A stretch of 64,000 nt of DNA from Micromonospora pisi (GCF_003633685.1 NZ_RBKT01000001.1:186001-250000); one strand, 5' to 3'. Shown: positions 27,519 through 37,345, counted from the stretch's first letter. Notes: a model not told the origin generated them from the sequence alone. A program made the numbers and translations.

Positions 27519-27648
27519 CCGGCCGGCACCGCACCCGCGGAAACGGCTGGAGTATTCCGTTGTCCGGGGCGATACCCCGAGTTGCGCGTTCTGACGCTCG
27601 TCAATGTGGCCGATTGCCGGCGCGACGATGATCCCTAGGATCGGCTTC

Positions 27649-28161
27649 ATGACCGTACCGCTGCGTCAGCGTCCGTACGACCTCTTCTTCGTCATCTTCT
27701 TCGCTATCAACGCATTGATCATCACCTACATCGTCGACCTCGAACAGCTGGTGGTCGCCGATCCGGCGAACTTCGACTATCCCTTGTGGCCCCCGGCGCC
27801 GGCGATCGATCTGGTGCACTGGTGGGGCAACACCTACGATCCGCTGCTGATGGCCCGTCCCCCGTTCTGGCGGATGACCATCTGGATCGACGTCGTCTTC
27901 TTCGGACCGTTCTACCTGTTCGCCCTCTACGCCTTCATTCGCGGTCGCAACTGGATCAAGGTGCCGGCGCTGGTATGGTCCGGCACGATGCTGGCGAACG
28001 TGTTGATCATCCTGATGGACGAACGGTACGGCGTCACGCCCACCCCCAACTTCCCCATCGTGTTGGCGGCGAACACGGCCTGGCTGGTCACCCCGTTCCT
28101 GGTGATCTGGCGCCTGCGCCGTGAGCAACCGTTCACCCGGGTCGAGCCGGTAACCGCATGA
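27649..28161 (+). CDS. EXPERA/emopamil-binding-like membrane protein
   Basis: A 170-residue integral membrane protein with four predicted helices and the pattern RPYDLFFVIFFAINALIITYIVDLEQLV, YDPLLMARPPFWRMTIWIDVVFFGPFYLFALYAF, typical of the TMEM97/EBP (EXPERA) fold. Eukaryotic members act on or bind sterols; bacterial ones are uncharacterised. The ATG at 27649 is preceded at seven bases by TAGGAT (27636-27641), consistent with a leaderless transcript, and was preferred over upstream in-frame starts at 27604. Its stop overlaps the next start (ATGA at 28158), so it is translationally coupled to the SDR gene; both may modify the same lipid. Confidence 0.75.
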   Translation: MTVPLRQRPYDLFFVIFFAINALIITYIVDLEQLVVADPANFDYPLWPPAPAIDLVHWWGNTYDPLLMARPPFWRMTIWIDVVFFGPFYLFALYAFIRGRNWIKVPALVWSGTMLANVLIILMDERYGVTPTPNFPIVLAANTAWLVTPFLVIWRLRREQPFTRVEPVTA

Positions 28162-28946
28162 GGGGCGACTTCGGCCAGCGGTACGGGCCCTGGGCACTGG
28201 TCGCAGGCGCGTCGGAGGGGCTCGGTGCCGCCTTCGCGCACCGGCTGGCGGGCGCGGGCCTGAACCTGATCCTGGCGGCACGGCGGGAACAGCCGCTGGC
28301 CGCCCTGGCGGAACAACTGCCCACCCGTACCATCACGGTCAGCGCGGACCTGGCCACCACGGACGGCCTCGACCGGGTTGTCGAGGCGGCGGACGGCCTC
28401 GCCGTCGGCCTGGTGGTCGCGAACGCCGCCTACTCGCCGATCGGCCGGCTCATCGAGATGGACCCGGCGGAGACCACCCGCGCACTGGACCTCAACTGCC
28501 GCATGCCACTGCGGCTCGCCCACGACTTCCTACCGGCGATGGCGGCCCGGGGACGCGGCGGCTTCGTGGTCATGTCGTCGCTCGCCGGCCTGCAGGGCTC
28601 ACCACCGATCAGCGTGTACGCGGCGACGAAGGCGTTCGGCGCGATCCTCGCCGAGGGCCTCTGGGCGGAACTGCGCGGCGCCGGCGTCGATGTGGTCACC
28701 TGCGTCGCGGGCGCGGTGGCCACGCCCAACCTCGCCGGCGCGAAGGGCCGTCCCGCCCCCGGCACACAGACACCCGATCAGGTCGCGCGAACCGCGTTGC
28801 GGGGTCTCGGCCGTGGACCGCGGGTGATCCCCGGACTGACCATGCGGTTCTCGTCCGCGCTCATGTCCCGGCTGCTCCCGCGCCGCACCGCGATCGCCGT
28901 CATCGCCCGGGCGAGCCGGGACCTCTCGCCTCCCTCCGCCGGGTAG
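28158..28946 (+). CDS. SDR family NAD(P)-dependent oxidoreductase
   Basis: A 262-residue short-chain dehydrogenase with the cofactor loop VAGASEGLGAAFA (TGxxxGxG type), ANAAYSPIG, the catalytic serine in VMSSLAG and the pair YAATK. The C-terminal 40 residues contain a hydrophobic stretch (LTMRFSSALMSRLLP), seen in sterol/ketoacyl reductases that sit on membranes. The start is fixed by the four-base overlap with the EXPERA-like gene, indicating stoichiometric expression of the pair. The substrate is unknown; a steroid- or fatty-acyl-like molecule is plausible from the partner. Confidence 0.88.
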   Translation: MRGDFGQRYGPWALVAGASEGLGAAFAHRLAGAGLNLILAARREQPLAALAEQLPTRTITVSADLATTDGLDRVVEAADGLAVGLVVANAAYSPIGRLIEMDPAETTRALDLNCRMPLRLAHDFLPAMAARGRGGFVVMSSLAGLQGSPPISVYAATKAFGAILAEGLWAELRGAGVDVVTCVAGAVATPNLAGAKGRPAPGTQTPDQVARTALRGLGRGPRVIPGLTMRFSSALMSRLLPRRTAIAVIARASRDLSPPSAG

Positions 28947-29010
28947 GTCACCGCCGCTCGACAGGGACCGGTCGGGGCCACGACGATCTGCGGTGACCAG
29001 CCCCGACGCG

Positions 29011-29056
29011 TCGATCATTGCGCGATGATTACCTGCAGTAATCATCGCCTGATCGA
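29011..29056. repeat. Nested inverted repeat upstream of ltrA-like gene
   Basis: GCGATGATTAC (29022-29032) and GTAATCATCGC (29038-29048) form perfect 11-bp arms around CTGCA. Outside them TCGATCA (29011-29017) and TGATCGA (29050-29056) form a second 7-bp pair. There is no T tract. It lies 21 bases before the LtrA start codon, so it is more likely an operator or RNA hairpin controlling that gene than a terminator. Confidence 0.75.
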
Positions 29057-29076
29057 CAGCGAACCCGGAGGCCCAG

Positions 29077-30255
29077 GTGACGCGGTTGCCCAGGGTCGTC
29101 CACCCGCTGCGGCTGCGCGGAACAGGGCCCGCCGCCCAGGAGGGCGAGCGACACGCGACCTGGCTGGAACTCTTCTTCGACCTGGTGTTCGTGCTGGCGC
29201 TCTCGTCCATCACGACGGAAATAGGGAATGGCGCGTCGCCTGCCACCTCGAAAATCCTGGTCGCGGTCGCGCTGTACATGCTCGTGCAGTGGGCCTGGGT
29301 CAGCCAGTCCTTCTACGACACCCGATACGACCCGGACGACTGGCTCCACCGAATCCTCGTGTTCGTGGCGACGGCCGGTGCCGGTGGCATCGCGATCGGC
29401 GTACGCCACCTACCCGAGGACCTGTTGCTGCCGGCCGGCTACCTCGTGGTACGCGGCGCGCTGATCCTGATGTACCTGCGGGTCCTGCTCACCAGCCAGG
29501 CGGAGCGGTCGGTGGCGACGGTCTACCTCGGCGGGTTCGGGGTCGGTTGGTCTCTCTGGCTCGCCTCGCTCGCCGTCGACCCGTCGACCCGCCCGATCCT
29601 CTGGGTGGTCGCGGTCGCGATCGAACTGAGCACCCCCGTGTGGGGGTACCGCTGGCTGCTGCAACACCCGGTCGACACCTCACACCTGCCCGAGCGGCTC
29701 GGCCAGTTCACCATCATCCTGCTCGGCGCCACGCTTGCCGACCTGCTCAACGCCGTACCGGTGAGCCACCGCTCCGGCGAACTGGTCGGCGCGGCGATGC
29801 TGGCATTCGTGGTGCCGGTCTCCATCTGGTGGATCTACACCACCTTCCTGACCAGCCAACTTGCCTTATCCCGGTTACGCAACGGGTCGTGGTACGCGTT
29901 CCTGCACCTACCACTCGGCACCTCACTCGTCTTCCTCGGGTGGGCGCTGGGCGAGGTCGTCCAGGAGATCGCCCACGGCGTGCCTCGGCTACCCGACACG
30001 CTCCGCGTCCTGCTCAGCGGCTCGATCGTGATCGCGATGCTGTCGGGGCTGCTGCTGCAGTGGGGATCGCTCGGCTCGCTCCTGCTGAAACGGATCGTCA
30101 TCGCGGGCGTGGGGATGACCGCGGTGATCGTGACGGCCGCCGTGGTCAGCGATCCGCTGCTCACTCTGGCCCTGACGGCCTTGTCCATGGCCAGCTACGC
30201 CAGCCTCGTCAACTCGGAGATCTTCCACGTCCGCTCGGCACGGTCGAACCCCTGA
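29077..30255 (+). CDS. ltrA: Low temperature requirement A (LtrA) family membrane protein
   Basis: A 392-residue integral membrane protein with about ten helices. The family signature ATWLELFFDLVFVLALSSI lies near residue 28, followed by QWAWVSQSFYDTRYDPDDWLHRILVF and the conserved ERLGQFTIILLG later. LtrA was named from Listeria mutants unable to grow in the cold; the biochemical role is unknown. The GTG at 29077 is the first start after a GGAGGCCCA ribosome site. A strong nested palindrome lies just upstream, suggesting dedicated regulation, yet no regulator gene is adjacent. It appears to be transcribed alone. Confidence 0.87.
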   Translation: MTRLPRVVHPLRLRGTGPAAQEGERHATWLELFFDLVFVLALSSITTEIGNGASPATSKILVAVALYMLVQWAWVSQSFYDTRYDPDDWLHRILVFVATAGAGGIAIGVRHLPEDLLLPAGYLVVRGALILMYLRVLLTSQAERSVATVYLGGFGVGWSLWLASLAVDPSTRPILWVVAVAIELSTPVWGYRWLLQHPVDTSHLPERLGQFTIILLGATLADLLNAVPVSHRSGELVGAAMLAFVVPVSIWWIYTTFLTSQLALSRLRNGSWYAFLHLPLGTSLVFLGWALGEVVQEIAHGVPRLPDTLRVLLSGSIVIAMLSGLLLQWGSLGSLLLKRIVIAGVGMTAVIVTAAVVSDPLLTLALTALSMASYASLVNSEIFHVRSARSNP

Positions 30256-30371
30256 CCGAACCCGATCACATCGCCAGCAAGACCGCCCAGCCGGGTTTCG
30301 GCGTACGCCGAAAAGATTGACCTGCCGACCCACCAGCCCCAGATTAGGGGGCCAACGGGGAGGAGAACGCC

Positions 30372-31256
30372 TTGCGACGGATCATGATCTGGGGAATGGC
30401 GTGGGGGCTGCTGCTCGGCGCGTCGGCCTGCGACGGGGGCGAACCACCGGCGACACCAGCCTCCCCCACCGCAGCCGCCGTACAGCCCGCACCGGGCAAG
30501 CACCAGTTGACCCTCGACCACGCCGGAGTCACCCGTCGATACCGACTCCACGCGCCCGCGAGCTACGACCCGGCGACCGCCGTCCCATTGGTGATCGCGT
30601 TGCACCCGTTTCCCGGCGAGGGTCTGGGCATGAGCGAGATGGTCGGCCTGGACGGCAAGGCCGAGCAGGAAAACTTCCTGGTCGCGTACCCCGACGGGAT
30701 CAATGGCGGCTTCAACGCGTTGGTCTGCTGCGGCACCGCGGACGATGTCGGCTTCCTCAGGGCGCTCACCGAACACCTGATCAGCGAATGGCGGGTGAAC
30801 CCGGACCGGGTGTACCTGACCGGGATCTCCAACGGGGGCGACCTGAGTTTCCGGGCCGCGGTCGAGGCCACCGGCGTGTTCGCCGCAATCGGCGTGGTCA
30901 GCGGTGGTTTCGGAGGTCCGCTCGCCGCTGCCGCCGACTATGCGCCCCGCACACCGGTCTCGGTGATCACCTTCATCGGTGGCCAGGATCGCTACGTCAA
31001 GGAGTTCCAGGCTGGAATTCGGACCTGGCAGGAACGGCTGCGCTGCGCCCCGGCCACGTCCACCCGGGTCGCCGAGACGATCGGCATGACCCAGGCCCGG
31101 TGCGCCGACGGCAGCGACGTCCACGTGTACGTGCTGGACGAGATGGGTCACTCCTGGCCGGGGGCGAAGGTCGGCATGATCGCGGCTCCCACGGCGGGAC
31201 TCGTGGCGACGGACCAGATCTGGGAGTTCTTCGCCGCCCATCCCCGCCTGTCCTGA
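30372..31256 (+). CDS. Lipoprotein PHB-depolymerase/feruloyl-esterase-like hydrolase (LpqC-like)
   Basis: A 294-residue alpha/beta hydrolase exported as a lipoprotein: the signal ends in the lipobox LLGASAC (Cys about residue 20), followed by a Pro/Ala/Thr linker. The catalytic domain starts YRLHAPASYDPATAVPLVIALHPFPGEG, with the nucleophile serine in GISNGGDLS and the late histidine in DEMGHSWPGA. Relatives cleave polyhydroxybutyrate or feruloyl esters on the cell surface. The TTG start at 30372 is supported by GGGAGGAGAACGCC directly upstream. It is followed by an unrelated small membrane-anchored protein; no operon partner clarifies its substrate. Confidence 0.87.
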   Translation: MRRIMIWGMAWGLLLGASACDGGEPPATPASPTAAAVQPAPGKHQLTLDHAGVTRRYRLHAPASYDPATAVPLVIALHPFPGEGLGMSEMVGLDGKAEQENFLVAYPDGINGGFNALVCCGTADDVGFLRALTEHLISEWRVNPDRVYLTGISNGGDLSFRAAVEATGVFAAIGVVSGGFGGPLAAAADYAPRTPVSVITFIGGQDRYVKEFQAGIRTWQERLRCAPATSTRVAETIGMTQARCADGSDVHVYVLDEMGHSWPGAKVGMIAAPTAGLVATDQIWEFFAAHPRLS

Positions 31257-31306
31257 GCCGCCGCGCGGGGCAACGGGACGACGGCCGGTGCGGCATACTT
31301 CCGGCC

Positions 31307-32053
31307 GTGCGGGGGACAGGACGACGAATAGCTTTCGGTACGGCGGCATTGCTGGTGGTCGCGCTGGTTGCGGGCGGCCTGTGGTGGTACTTCCACCCGA
31401 CCGACCCGCTCCACGACCGAGCGGTGGCGGACGCCACGAGCAAGGTTGACAAGGTTCTCGACCGGTTCGAGTACGACCACCTCCACAAGGCCAGCGACTA
31501 CGCACACTCTGCCGGTCAACACTCCGACGTCACCGTTCTCGACGTCGACGGCGAGACGCACTGGCAGACCGGCGTGACGTTGGTGCTCCAGGTGATCGGT
31601 CATGCTGAGGGGGAGACCCCTGACGGCCTCCGGATCGGCAAACACGATGAGCCGATCTGCTTCCGTATTCAGCTCGGGCCGGACGACGACAGCCGCGACG
31701 ACGACATCGACTGCCCGGCCGGCCCTCCGGTGCCGGTCACGAAGGATCCGACGCTCCGTGGCGTTGACGACCTCCTGAAGAGTGCCCTGGAGTCGGTCGG
31801 TCCGGACGAGGCCGCCGTCCGCGTGGCGATCGCCGGCCTGGAACTCGACCCGGCCATCGAGCAGAAGGTCGCCGTGCGCGACGGCATGGTCGGCGTGTCC
31901 TTGCGGGCTTCGCAGTACGACTGTCTCCTGGCTCGGGTCACCTCGAAGGGGCCCGCGCTCTGGCGACCGTCGCACACCCAACTGGCCCCGGGCGAGCTGC
32001 CCTGCTCGGCGGGGGTCGCGTTGAGCAGCGAGTTCGGAAAGTACCCGCACTGA
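31307..32053 (+). CDS. Membrane-anchored extracytoplasmic protein, unknown function
   Basis: A 248-residue protein with one N-terminal transmembrane anchor (IAFGTAALLVVALVAGGLWWYF) and a soluble outer domain rich in Asp and Val. Cysteine pairs in the second half (CFRIQLG, DIDCPAG, YDCLLA, ELPCSA) suggest two disulfide bonds. I do not recognise a family. The GTG at 31307 was chosen over far upstream codons in the same frame because they lie inside the previous gene in another frame, and because CATACT at 31294-31299 is placed like a leaderless -10 box. The epimerase follows after 19 bases. Confidence 0.7.
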   Translation: MRGTGRRIAFGTAALLVVALVAGGLWWYFHPTDPLHDRAVADATSKVDKVLDRFEYDHLHKASDYAHSAGQHSDVTVLDVDGETHWQTGVTLVLQVIGHAEGETPDGLRIGKHDEPICFRIQLGPDDDSRDDDIDCPAGPPVPVTKDPTLRGVDDLLKSALESVGPDEAAVRVAIAGLELDPAIEQKVAVRDGMVGVSLRASQYDCLLARVTSKGPALWRPSHTQLAPGELPCSAGVALSSEFGKYPH

Positions 32054-32072
32054 CCCTGCCCGAGGTCATACC

Positions 32073-33161
32073 GTGACCGGAATGCGGATACTCGTCACCG
32101 GAGCGGCCGGGTTCATCGGTTCACACGTCGCCGATCTCCTCGCCGACCAGGGGCACGAGGTGGTCGCGCTGGACGCGCTGCTGCCCCAGGCCCACGGTGG
32201 GCCGCCACCTCCCTGGACCCGCCGCCACGAACTGATCGTCGGAGATGTACGGGACGCCGACCTACTGGCCGGCGTACTACCGACGGTCGACGCCGTCTGT
32301 CACCAGGCGGCGATGGTCGGGCACGGGTTGGACCCCTCGGACGCCCCCAGGTACGCCGCACACAACGACCTCGGCACGGCCAGTCTGCTGGCGGCGATGC
32401 ACCGGGTCGGGGTACGGCGGCTGGTGCTGGCGAGTTCGATGGTGGTCTACGGCGAGGGGCGGTACGACTGCGACCGGCACGGCGTCGTACGGCCGACCGA
32501 ACGGACGCCGGCCGATCTTGACGCCGGCCGGTTCGAGCCGACCTGCCCCGAGTGCGGTGATCCGCTCACCCCGGGGCTGGTGCCGGAGGACGCGCCACTG
32601 GAGCCGCGCAGCACGTACGCCGCGACCAAGCTGGCTCAGGAGCACCTGGCCGGGGCGTGGGCACGACAGACCGGTGGCGGCGTCTGGGCACTGCGCTACC
32701 ACAACGTGTACGGCCCGAGAATGCCCCGGGACACCCCGTACGCCGGGGTGGCGTCGATCTTCCGTTCGGCGCTGGCCGCCGGACAGGCACCCCAGGTGCT
32801 GGAGGACGGGCGGCAACGACGCGACTTCGTGCACGTCACCGACGTCGCGAGGGCGAACCTGCTCGCCCTGACCACGGCACCGCCGAACGGGCTGGTACCG
32901 CTGAACATCTGCTCCGGTCAACCACACACCGTCGGAGAACTCGCCCACGAACTGGCTACCGCGATGGGCGGGCCCACGCCCGAGGTCGTCGGCGGCGGCC
33001 GACCAGCGGACGTACGACACGTGGTCGCGGACCCGACCCGGGCCGGGGAACTGATCCGGTTCCGCGCCCGGGTCGGGTTCACCGAGGGCGTCGCCGCGTT
33101 CGCCACCGCTGAGCTGAGAGTTCCGGCGGCGGTCAGCGCCCCGACTCCGGTGGGCGGCTGA
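32073..33161 (+). CDS. NAD-dependent sugar epimerase/dehydratase with zinc-ribbon-like insert
   Basis: A 362-residue extended SDR enzyme acting on a nucleotide sugar. It has the NAD loop ILVTGAAGFIGSH, the serine in LVLASSMVVYG and the catalytic pair YAATK. Between these is an unusual insertion of about 45 residues containing CPECG near residue 168, as in dTDP-sugar 4-epimerases of the Tle type; a metal or structural role is likely. The C-terminal half carries RYHNVYGPRMPRDTPYAGVASIF. The GTG at 32073 has GAGG upstream. A strong terminator follows. No glycosyltransferase is nearby, so the pathway is unknown. Confidence 0.9.
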   Translation: MTGMRILVTGAAGFIGSHVADLLADQGHEVVALDALLPQAHGGPPPPWTRRHELIVGDVRDADLLAGVLPTVDAVCHQAAMVGHGLDPSDAPRYAAHNDLGTASLLAAMHRVGVRRLVLASSMVVYGEGRYDCDRHGVVRPTERTPADLDAGRFEPTCPECGDPLTPGLVPEDAPLEPRSTYAATKLAQEHLAGAWARQTGGGVWALRYHNVYGPRMPRDTPYAGVASIFRSALAAGQAPQVLEDGRQRRDFVHVTDVARANLLALTTAPPNGLVPLNICSGQPHTVGELAHELATAMGGPTPEVVGGGRPADVRHVVADPTRAGELIRFRARVGFTEGVAAFATAELRVPAAVSAPTPVGG

Positions 33162-33183
33162 CCGGCGCAATCGGGTACGCGAA

Positions 33184-33213
33184 AAGCCGGGCCCCCCTGC
33201 GGGGGCCCGGCTT
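33184..33213. terminator. Bidirectional terminator
   Basis: AAGCCGGGCCCCC (33184-33196) pairs perfectly with GGGGGCCCGGCTT (33201-33213) around a CTGC loop, with short A and T runs outside. It lies between the convergent epimerase and lysozyme-like genes. Confidence 0.92.
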
Positions 33214-33236
33214 CGCCGTGCTGTTGTGCTGGTTGC

Positions 33237-33863
33237 TTACTTGGTCCAGACGTCCTGGACGATGTGGGCGGCCTGGTTCTCCCACTGCGCGTACGCGTCC
33301 GGGAACGCCGACACCTGAACCTTCTGCGCCGCCACCGTCAGCGGCAGGTCCTGCCAACCGTCAACCTGCTTCAGGTTGCTCAGGAACGCCGTCGCCGCGT
33401 ACGTCGGGTCGGTGATCTGCTCCGGGGTACCCCAACCACTACTCGGACGCTGCTGGAACAGACCCAGGGAGTCGTGGTCGTTCATGTCACCCAGATGACC
33501 CAGGTTCTCCAACTTCGACTCCTGCATCGAAGTAGCGACCGCGATCACCGCACCACGCTCACCCATACCCAACTTCTTGGCCGTGTCAGTAATGGCCTTG
33601 GCGTTCGCGAGCTGGTCCTTGCTCAACGAGATCTCCGACTGGGCACCCTGCGTGCCGTGCGGCACCAGCTTGTCCATGGCCGGCTTACTGTCAACAACCT
33701 GCGCGACCGTGGTCATCGCCGGGGCGGTGTGCACGGCCGGCGACGCGAACGCGTGCGACGCGGGACCCGCGACGGCGCCACCAACAAAGGCGAGGCCAGC
33801 GATACCAAGGGCGGTCTTACGAACAAACGAAGCTTCAGTAACAGCGGTGAAAGTCGTCTTCAC
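33237..33863 (-). CDS. Secreted lysozyme-like cell-wall protein
   Basis: A 208-residue exported protein. The signal peptide has a charged start and the core ALGIAGLAFVGGAVAG, with cleavage near AFA-S. The C-terminal 110 residues form a lysozyme-like module with ERGAVIAVATSMQESKLENL (putative catalytic glutamate), DHDSLGLFQQRPSSGWGT and FPDAYAQWE. It is a module found in many secreted actinobacterial wall proteins and often joined to other hydrolases. Here it is nearly the whole mature protein. The GTG start at 33863 has GGAAGG ten bases upstream. The long upstream space suggests its own regulated promoter; AT-rich TTATACAT on the minus strand near 34010-34016 may be the -10. Confidence 0.75.
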   Translation of the reverse strand: MKTTFTAVTEASFVRKTALGIAGLAFVGGAVAGPASHAFASPAVHTAPAMTTVAQVVDSKPAMDKLVPHGTQGAQSEISLSKDQLANAKAITDTAKKLGMGERGAVIAVATSMQESKLENLGHLGDMNDHDSLGLFQQRPSSGWGTPEQITDPTYAATAFLSNLKQVDGWQDLPLTVAAQKVQVSAFPDAYAQWENQAAHIVQDVWTK

Positions 33864-34675
33864 GATGGTTCACCTTCCAATCGGGGGTTCCGAGGCGCAC
33901 ACACGTAAAGGGGGAAAACAGGTGCGTCACTCGGGAAGAAGTACGAGGCCACAGGCCCTCATGAGGCGGGGAGAGAACACTGCCTCGGCGCTGCTCCGGT
34001 CGTACGCGATGTATAACGACCCCACCCCCGCCAACATTCCGCCGATCATGCCCCGAACCAAGTCGATCAAGCCCGAAAACCTCGCACCGGGAAGATCGGG
34101 CCCGACACCTCACACCACTCCCCCGGGCCCGAGCCCGCTGGCCCCGCAGACCCGGAGACGACCGACGACCGGCCGACCGAATGACGCGACTAAGCAACTC
34201 TGTCCGGTTTGCCCGGATCGTTCGATCGGCAACAAGATCACTACAACCGTTGCCACGTCGTAAAATTCGTTGATCTCTATTGCCGTGAGGTCCCGCCGAC
34301 TGGTACTCAATGGGGGCCAGTGATCAACAAACGGCCGGGAGGGTCGCGATGATCGTTGCTGCCCTCGACCCGAACCGCCGTGGCCACAAACCGATCATCC
34401 GTACGACGACGGCGCGCCAACCATCCACAGCGGAGCACTGCCGTGGGCCCCCAAGGACCCGCGATGTCCACAAAGGGGCTGATGGCTGTGCTCACCTGTC
34501 GCTATCTGGGAGGCACGGGAGCATCCGGAATCTGGGCAGTGCCACTGGTCGCCCTCGCGTACCAGGCACCACCACGCGGATTCCACGAGAAGGACCTACC
34601 GGTAGTGGCGCGGAGCGGTGTTCTCCGCGCCAGACGATGGCCGGCCCACGAGCCGACCACGGAAGGCGATGCCAG
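33864..34675. other. Divergent intergenic region without supported gene
   Basis: These 812 bases separate the lysozyme-like gene from the M14 peptidase. No reading frame here has convincing coding character. There are AT-rich stretches at 34010-34017 and 34260-34284 that may hold promoters for the two genes. A cyclic-di-AMP (ydaO-type) riboswitch, common before such wall hydrolase genes, was looked for by eye but not recognised. Confidence 0.5.
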
Positions 34676-37345
34676 ATGACAATCAGTGAAAGCTCAGGTC
34701 TGTCCCGGCGCACGTTGCTCAGGTCGACGGCGGCGGCCGGTGCCGCAGCCGCCACGGCGACCGTGATCCATCCCGATGTCGCTTCGGCGCAGCCCCGGGC
34801 AGCCGCCCAGCCCGTCGACGTGTTCGCCGCCGCGAAGGCCGCCGCGATTCCGACGCCCGAGCAGTACTTCGGATTCCGGATCGGGTCCGAGGGCAAGCTC
34901 GCGACCTGGGACAAGATGGTCCCCTACTTCCAGCTCATCGCCGAACAGAGCAACCGGGTCACGTACGAGGAGGTCGGCAAGACCACCGACGGCAACCCGT
35001 ACGTGCTACTGACGATCAGCTCGCCGAAGAACCTGAGCAACCTGGACAGGCTGATCGAGATCAACGATCGGCTGGCCGACCCGCGCGGGCTGTCGCCGAC
35101 GGAGGCGGAGGAGCTGGCCCGGACCGGCAAGCCCTTCTACTTCGTACAGGCCGGCATCCACTCCAACGAGGTCGGCAACTCACAGGCCACCATCGAATGG
35201 GCGCACCGGCTCGCCACCGAGCAGTCGGAGTACGTCAACAAGATCCTCGACAACCTGGTCATCCTGCTGGTGCCGGCCCAGAACCCGGACGGGCTGGTCC
35301 TGATCAACGACTACTTCGTCAAGACGGCGGGCACCAACTACGCGCGGACGTATCCGGATCTGTACCAGAAGTACACCGGACACGACGACAACCGTGACTG
35401 GTTCATGCTGACTCAGATCGAGAGCAACATGAACATCTCCCTCCTGAACAAGTACCACCCGCAGGTGTTCCAGGACTCGCACCAGGCCGGCACGAACGCA
35501 CCCCGCATGTTCACCCCGCCCTACCTGTCGCCGTACGACCCGAACATCGACGCGATCACCGTGCAGCAGACTGACGCGCTCGGCATGGCGATGCAGCGGG
35601 GCATGACCGCCGCCGGCATGAAGGGCGTCGGCTGGGGCATGACGTACGACTACTGGACCCCGTCGCGCCAGTACTGCGTGTACCACAACGCGGTGCGCAT
35701 CCTGACCGAGGCGGCCAGCTGTTCGAACCTGGCCTACCCGCAGGTTGGCAGCGGTCCGCTCGGCAGCCAGGAATCGTCGATCAGCTTCATCGAGCCGTAC
35801 GACCAGAACACGTGGACGCTGCGGCAGATCGTCGACATCGTCTCGCAGGCCTTCTACTCGGGCATCGAGGCGGTCGCGTACGACAACTACAACTGGCTCT
35901 ACAACTTCTACCGGGTCGGGGTGAAGGCGACCACCCGGACGAGCCCCCGCGCGTACGTCATCCCGGCCGGCCAGCGGGACCCGCAGGCGGTACGCGACGC
36001 CATCGACATCCTCTTCAAGGGGGCCGTCGAGGTCCACCAGGCGCAGTCCGCGTTCACCGCCGGCGGCCAGCAGTACCCGGCCGGGTCGTACGTCATCTAC
36101 CTGAACCAGCCGTACGGTGGCTTCGCGAAGACGTTGCTGGAGGTGCAGGAGTACCCGCACCTGCTGCAGTACCCGGGCGGACCGCCGCAGCGCCCGTACG
36201 ACGTGACCGCGCAGACCCTGCCGATGCTGCTCGGTTTCAAGGCCAACCTGGTCACCGGCTCGTTCTCGGTCACCGCCAAACTGCTCACCGAGATCAAGCC
36301 AGCGCCGGTGACGATGCCGGACGCGCCCCCCAGCACCGGTGCGTACGTCATCGGCCCGGAGTCGTACGGCGTCTTCCAGATCGTGTCCCGGTTGCAGAAG
36401 CAGGGCATCCCCACCTTCCGCGCGGCGGCGCAGTTCGTCGACGCCGGCCGGACCTTCCCGGCCGGCACGTTTGTCGTCCCGCCGACGGACGCGGCCCGGC
36501 AGATCCTGCAGAACCAGTCCCGGACCACCGGCATCCCGATCTCCGCGATCGCGGTGGTGCCACGCGTGGCCGGCGCCCAGCTCAAGCCCGGCACGAGGAT
36601 CGGTCTGCTCAAGCCGGCAAACAACATCCAGTCCGGTTGGTTGATGTGGATGTTCGACCAGTACGGGGTGACCTACTCCGTGGTGAAGGCGCAGGACTAC
36701 AAGAACCTGTCCGGCCGGTTCGACGCCATCGTCATGCCCGAGGGCGTCAGCAAGAGCTCCATCACCAACGGGTTGAACCAGAACAACTACCCGCCGGAGT
36801 GGAGTTGGGCGTTCGGGGTCGGCGAGGACGGCTGGAACAAGCTGCGGGACTTCGTCACCGCTGGCGGCACCCTGGTCGCCTACGGCAGCGGGGCGAACAC
36901 CGCGCAGCAACTCTTCGAGCTGCCGCTGCGCTCGATCCTGCCGAGCGACTCGTCGGTCTTCTACTGCCCCGGCGCGCTGCTCAGCCAGGACATCGACACT
37001 GACGACCCGGTTGCCTGGGGTATGGACCCGCACCACCCGACCTGGTTCGACGGTGACCGCGCCTACGAGCTCACCGACCCGAACAAGTACCCGGTACACG
37101 TCGTCTCGAAGTACCCGGACAGCGGGGAGCAGTTGCAGAGCGGCTGGCTGATCGGCGGCGAGTATCTGAACGGGGCGGTGAACGGCCTCTCCTGGACCGT
37201 CGGCAGCGGCTCGGTGGTCACCTTCGCGAGCGAGATCGCGTTCCGTACCTGGAACCGGGGCGAAGAGAAGATGATCTTCAACGCGATGTACCACGGGCCG
37301 TCGCAGAAACTCACCCCGGAACAGTTCGAGCGCCTGGGGCGGTAG
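34676..37345 (+). CDS. Tat-exported M14-family zinc carboxypeptidase
   Basis: An 889-residue exported peptidase. The N-terminus carries a twin-arginine signal ([18 protein letters not shown]). The M14 catalytic domain covers about residues 45-400, with the metal pair in [11 protein letters not shown] (HxxE), [20 protein letters not shown] and the third ligand in FQDSHQAG. The remaining half has Rossmann-like segments ([35 protein letters not shown]), as in large actinobacterial and Bacteroidetes M14 proteins. The ATG at 34676 was chosen for the Tat signal and the GGAAGGCG site; the frame is open 122 codons further upstream but is not coding. A strong terminator follows. Confidence 0.9.
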   Translation: MTISESSGLSRRTLLRSTAAAGAAAATATVIHPDVASAQPRAAAQPVDVFAAAKAAAIPTPEQYFGFRIGSEGKLATWDKMVPYFQLIAEQSNRVTYEEVGKTTDGNPYVLLTISSPKNLSNLDRLIEINDRLADPRGLSPTEAEELARTGKPFYFVQAGIHSNEVGNSQATIEWAHRLATEQSEYVNKILDNLVILLVPAQNPDGLVLINDYFVKTAGTNYARTYPDLYQKYTGHDDNRDWFMLTQIESNMNISLLNKYHPQVFQDSHQAGTNAPRMFTPPYLSPYDPNIDAITVQQTDALGMAMQRGMTAAGMKGVGWGMTYDYWTPSRQYCVYHNAVRILTEAASCSNLAYPQVGSGPLGSQESSISFIEPYDQNTWTLRQIVDIVSQAFYSGIEAVAYDNYNWLYNFYRVGVKATTRTSPRAYVIPAGQRDPQAVRDAIDILFKGAVEVHQAQSAFTAGGQQYPAGSYVIYLNQPYGGFAKTLLEVQEYPHLLQYPGGPPQRPYDVTAQTLPMLLGFKANLVTGSFSVTAKLLTEIKPAPVTMPDAPPSTGAYVIGPESYGVFQIVSRLQKQGIPTFRAAAQFVDAGRTFPAGTFVVPPTDAARQILQNQSRTTGIPISAIAVVPRVAGAQLKPGTRIGLLKPANNIQSGWLMWMFDQYGVTYSVVKAQDYKNLSGRFDAIVMPEGVSKSSITNGLNQNNYPPEWSWAFGVGEDGWNKLRDFVTAGGTLVAYGSGANTAQQLFELPLRSILPSDSSVFYCPGALLSQDIDTDDPVAWGMDPHHPTWFDGDRAYELTDPNKYPVHVVSKYPDSGEQLQSGWLIGGEYLNGAVNGLSWTVGSGSVVTFASEIAFRTWNRGEEKMIFNAMYHGPSQKLTPEQFERLGR

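Noticed and set aside
30317-31306. Long upstream extension of the membrane-anchored protein frame
   Set aside because: It covers the esterase gene in another frame; the transmembrane anchor and -10 box fix the start at 31307.
33864-34020. Cyclic-di-AMP (ydaO) riboswitch before the lysozyme-like gene
   Set aside because: The conserved GGGG/GAA-type blocks and P1 pairing were not found by eye.
34310-34675. N-terminal extension of the M14 gene
   Set aside because: The frame is open, but a Tat signal peptide and ribosome site mark the start at 34676.
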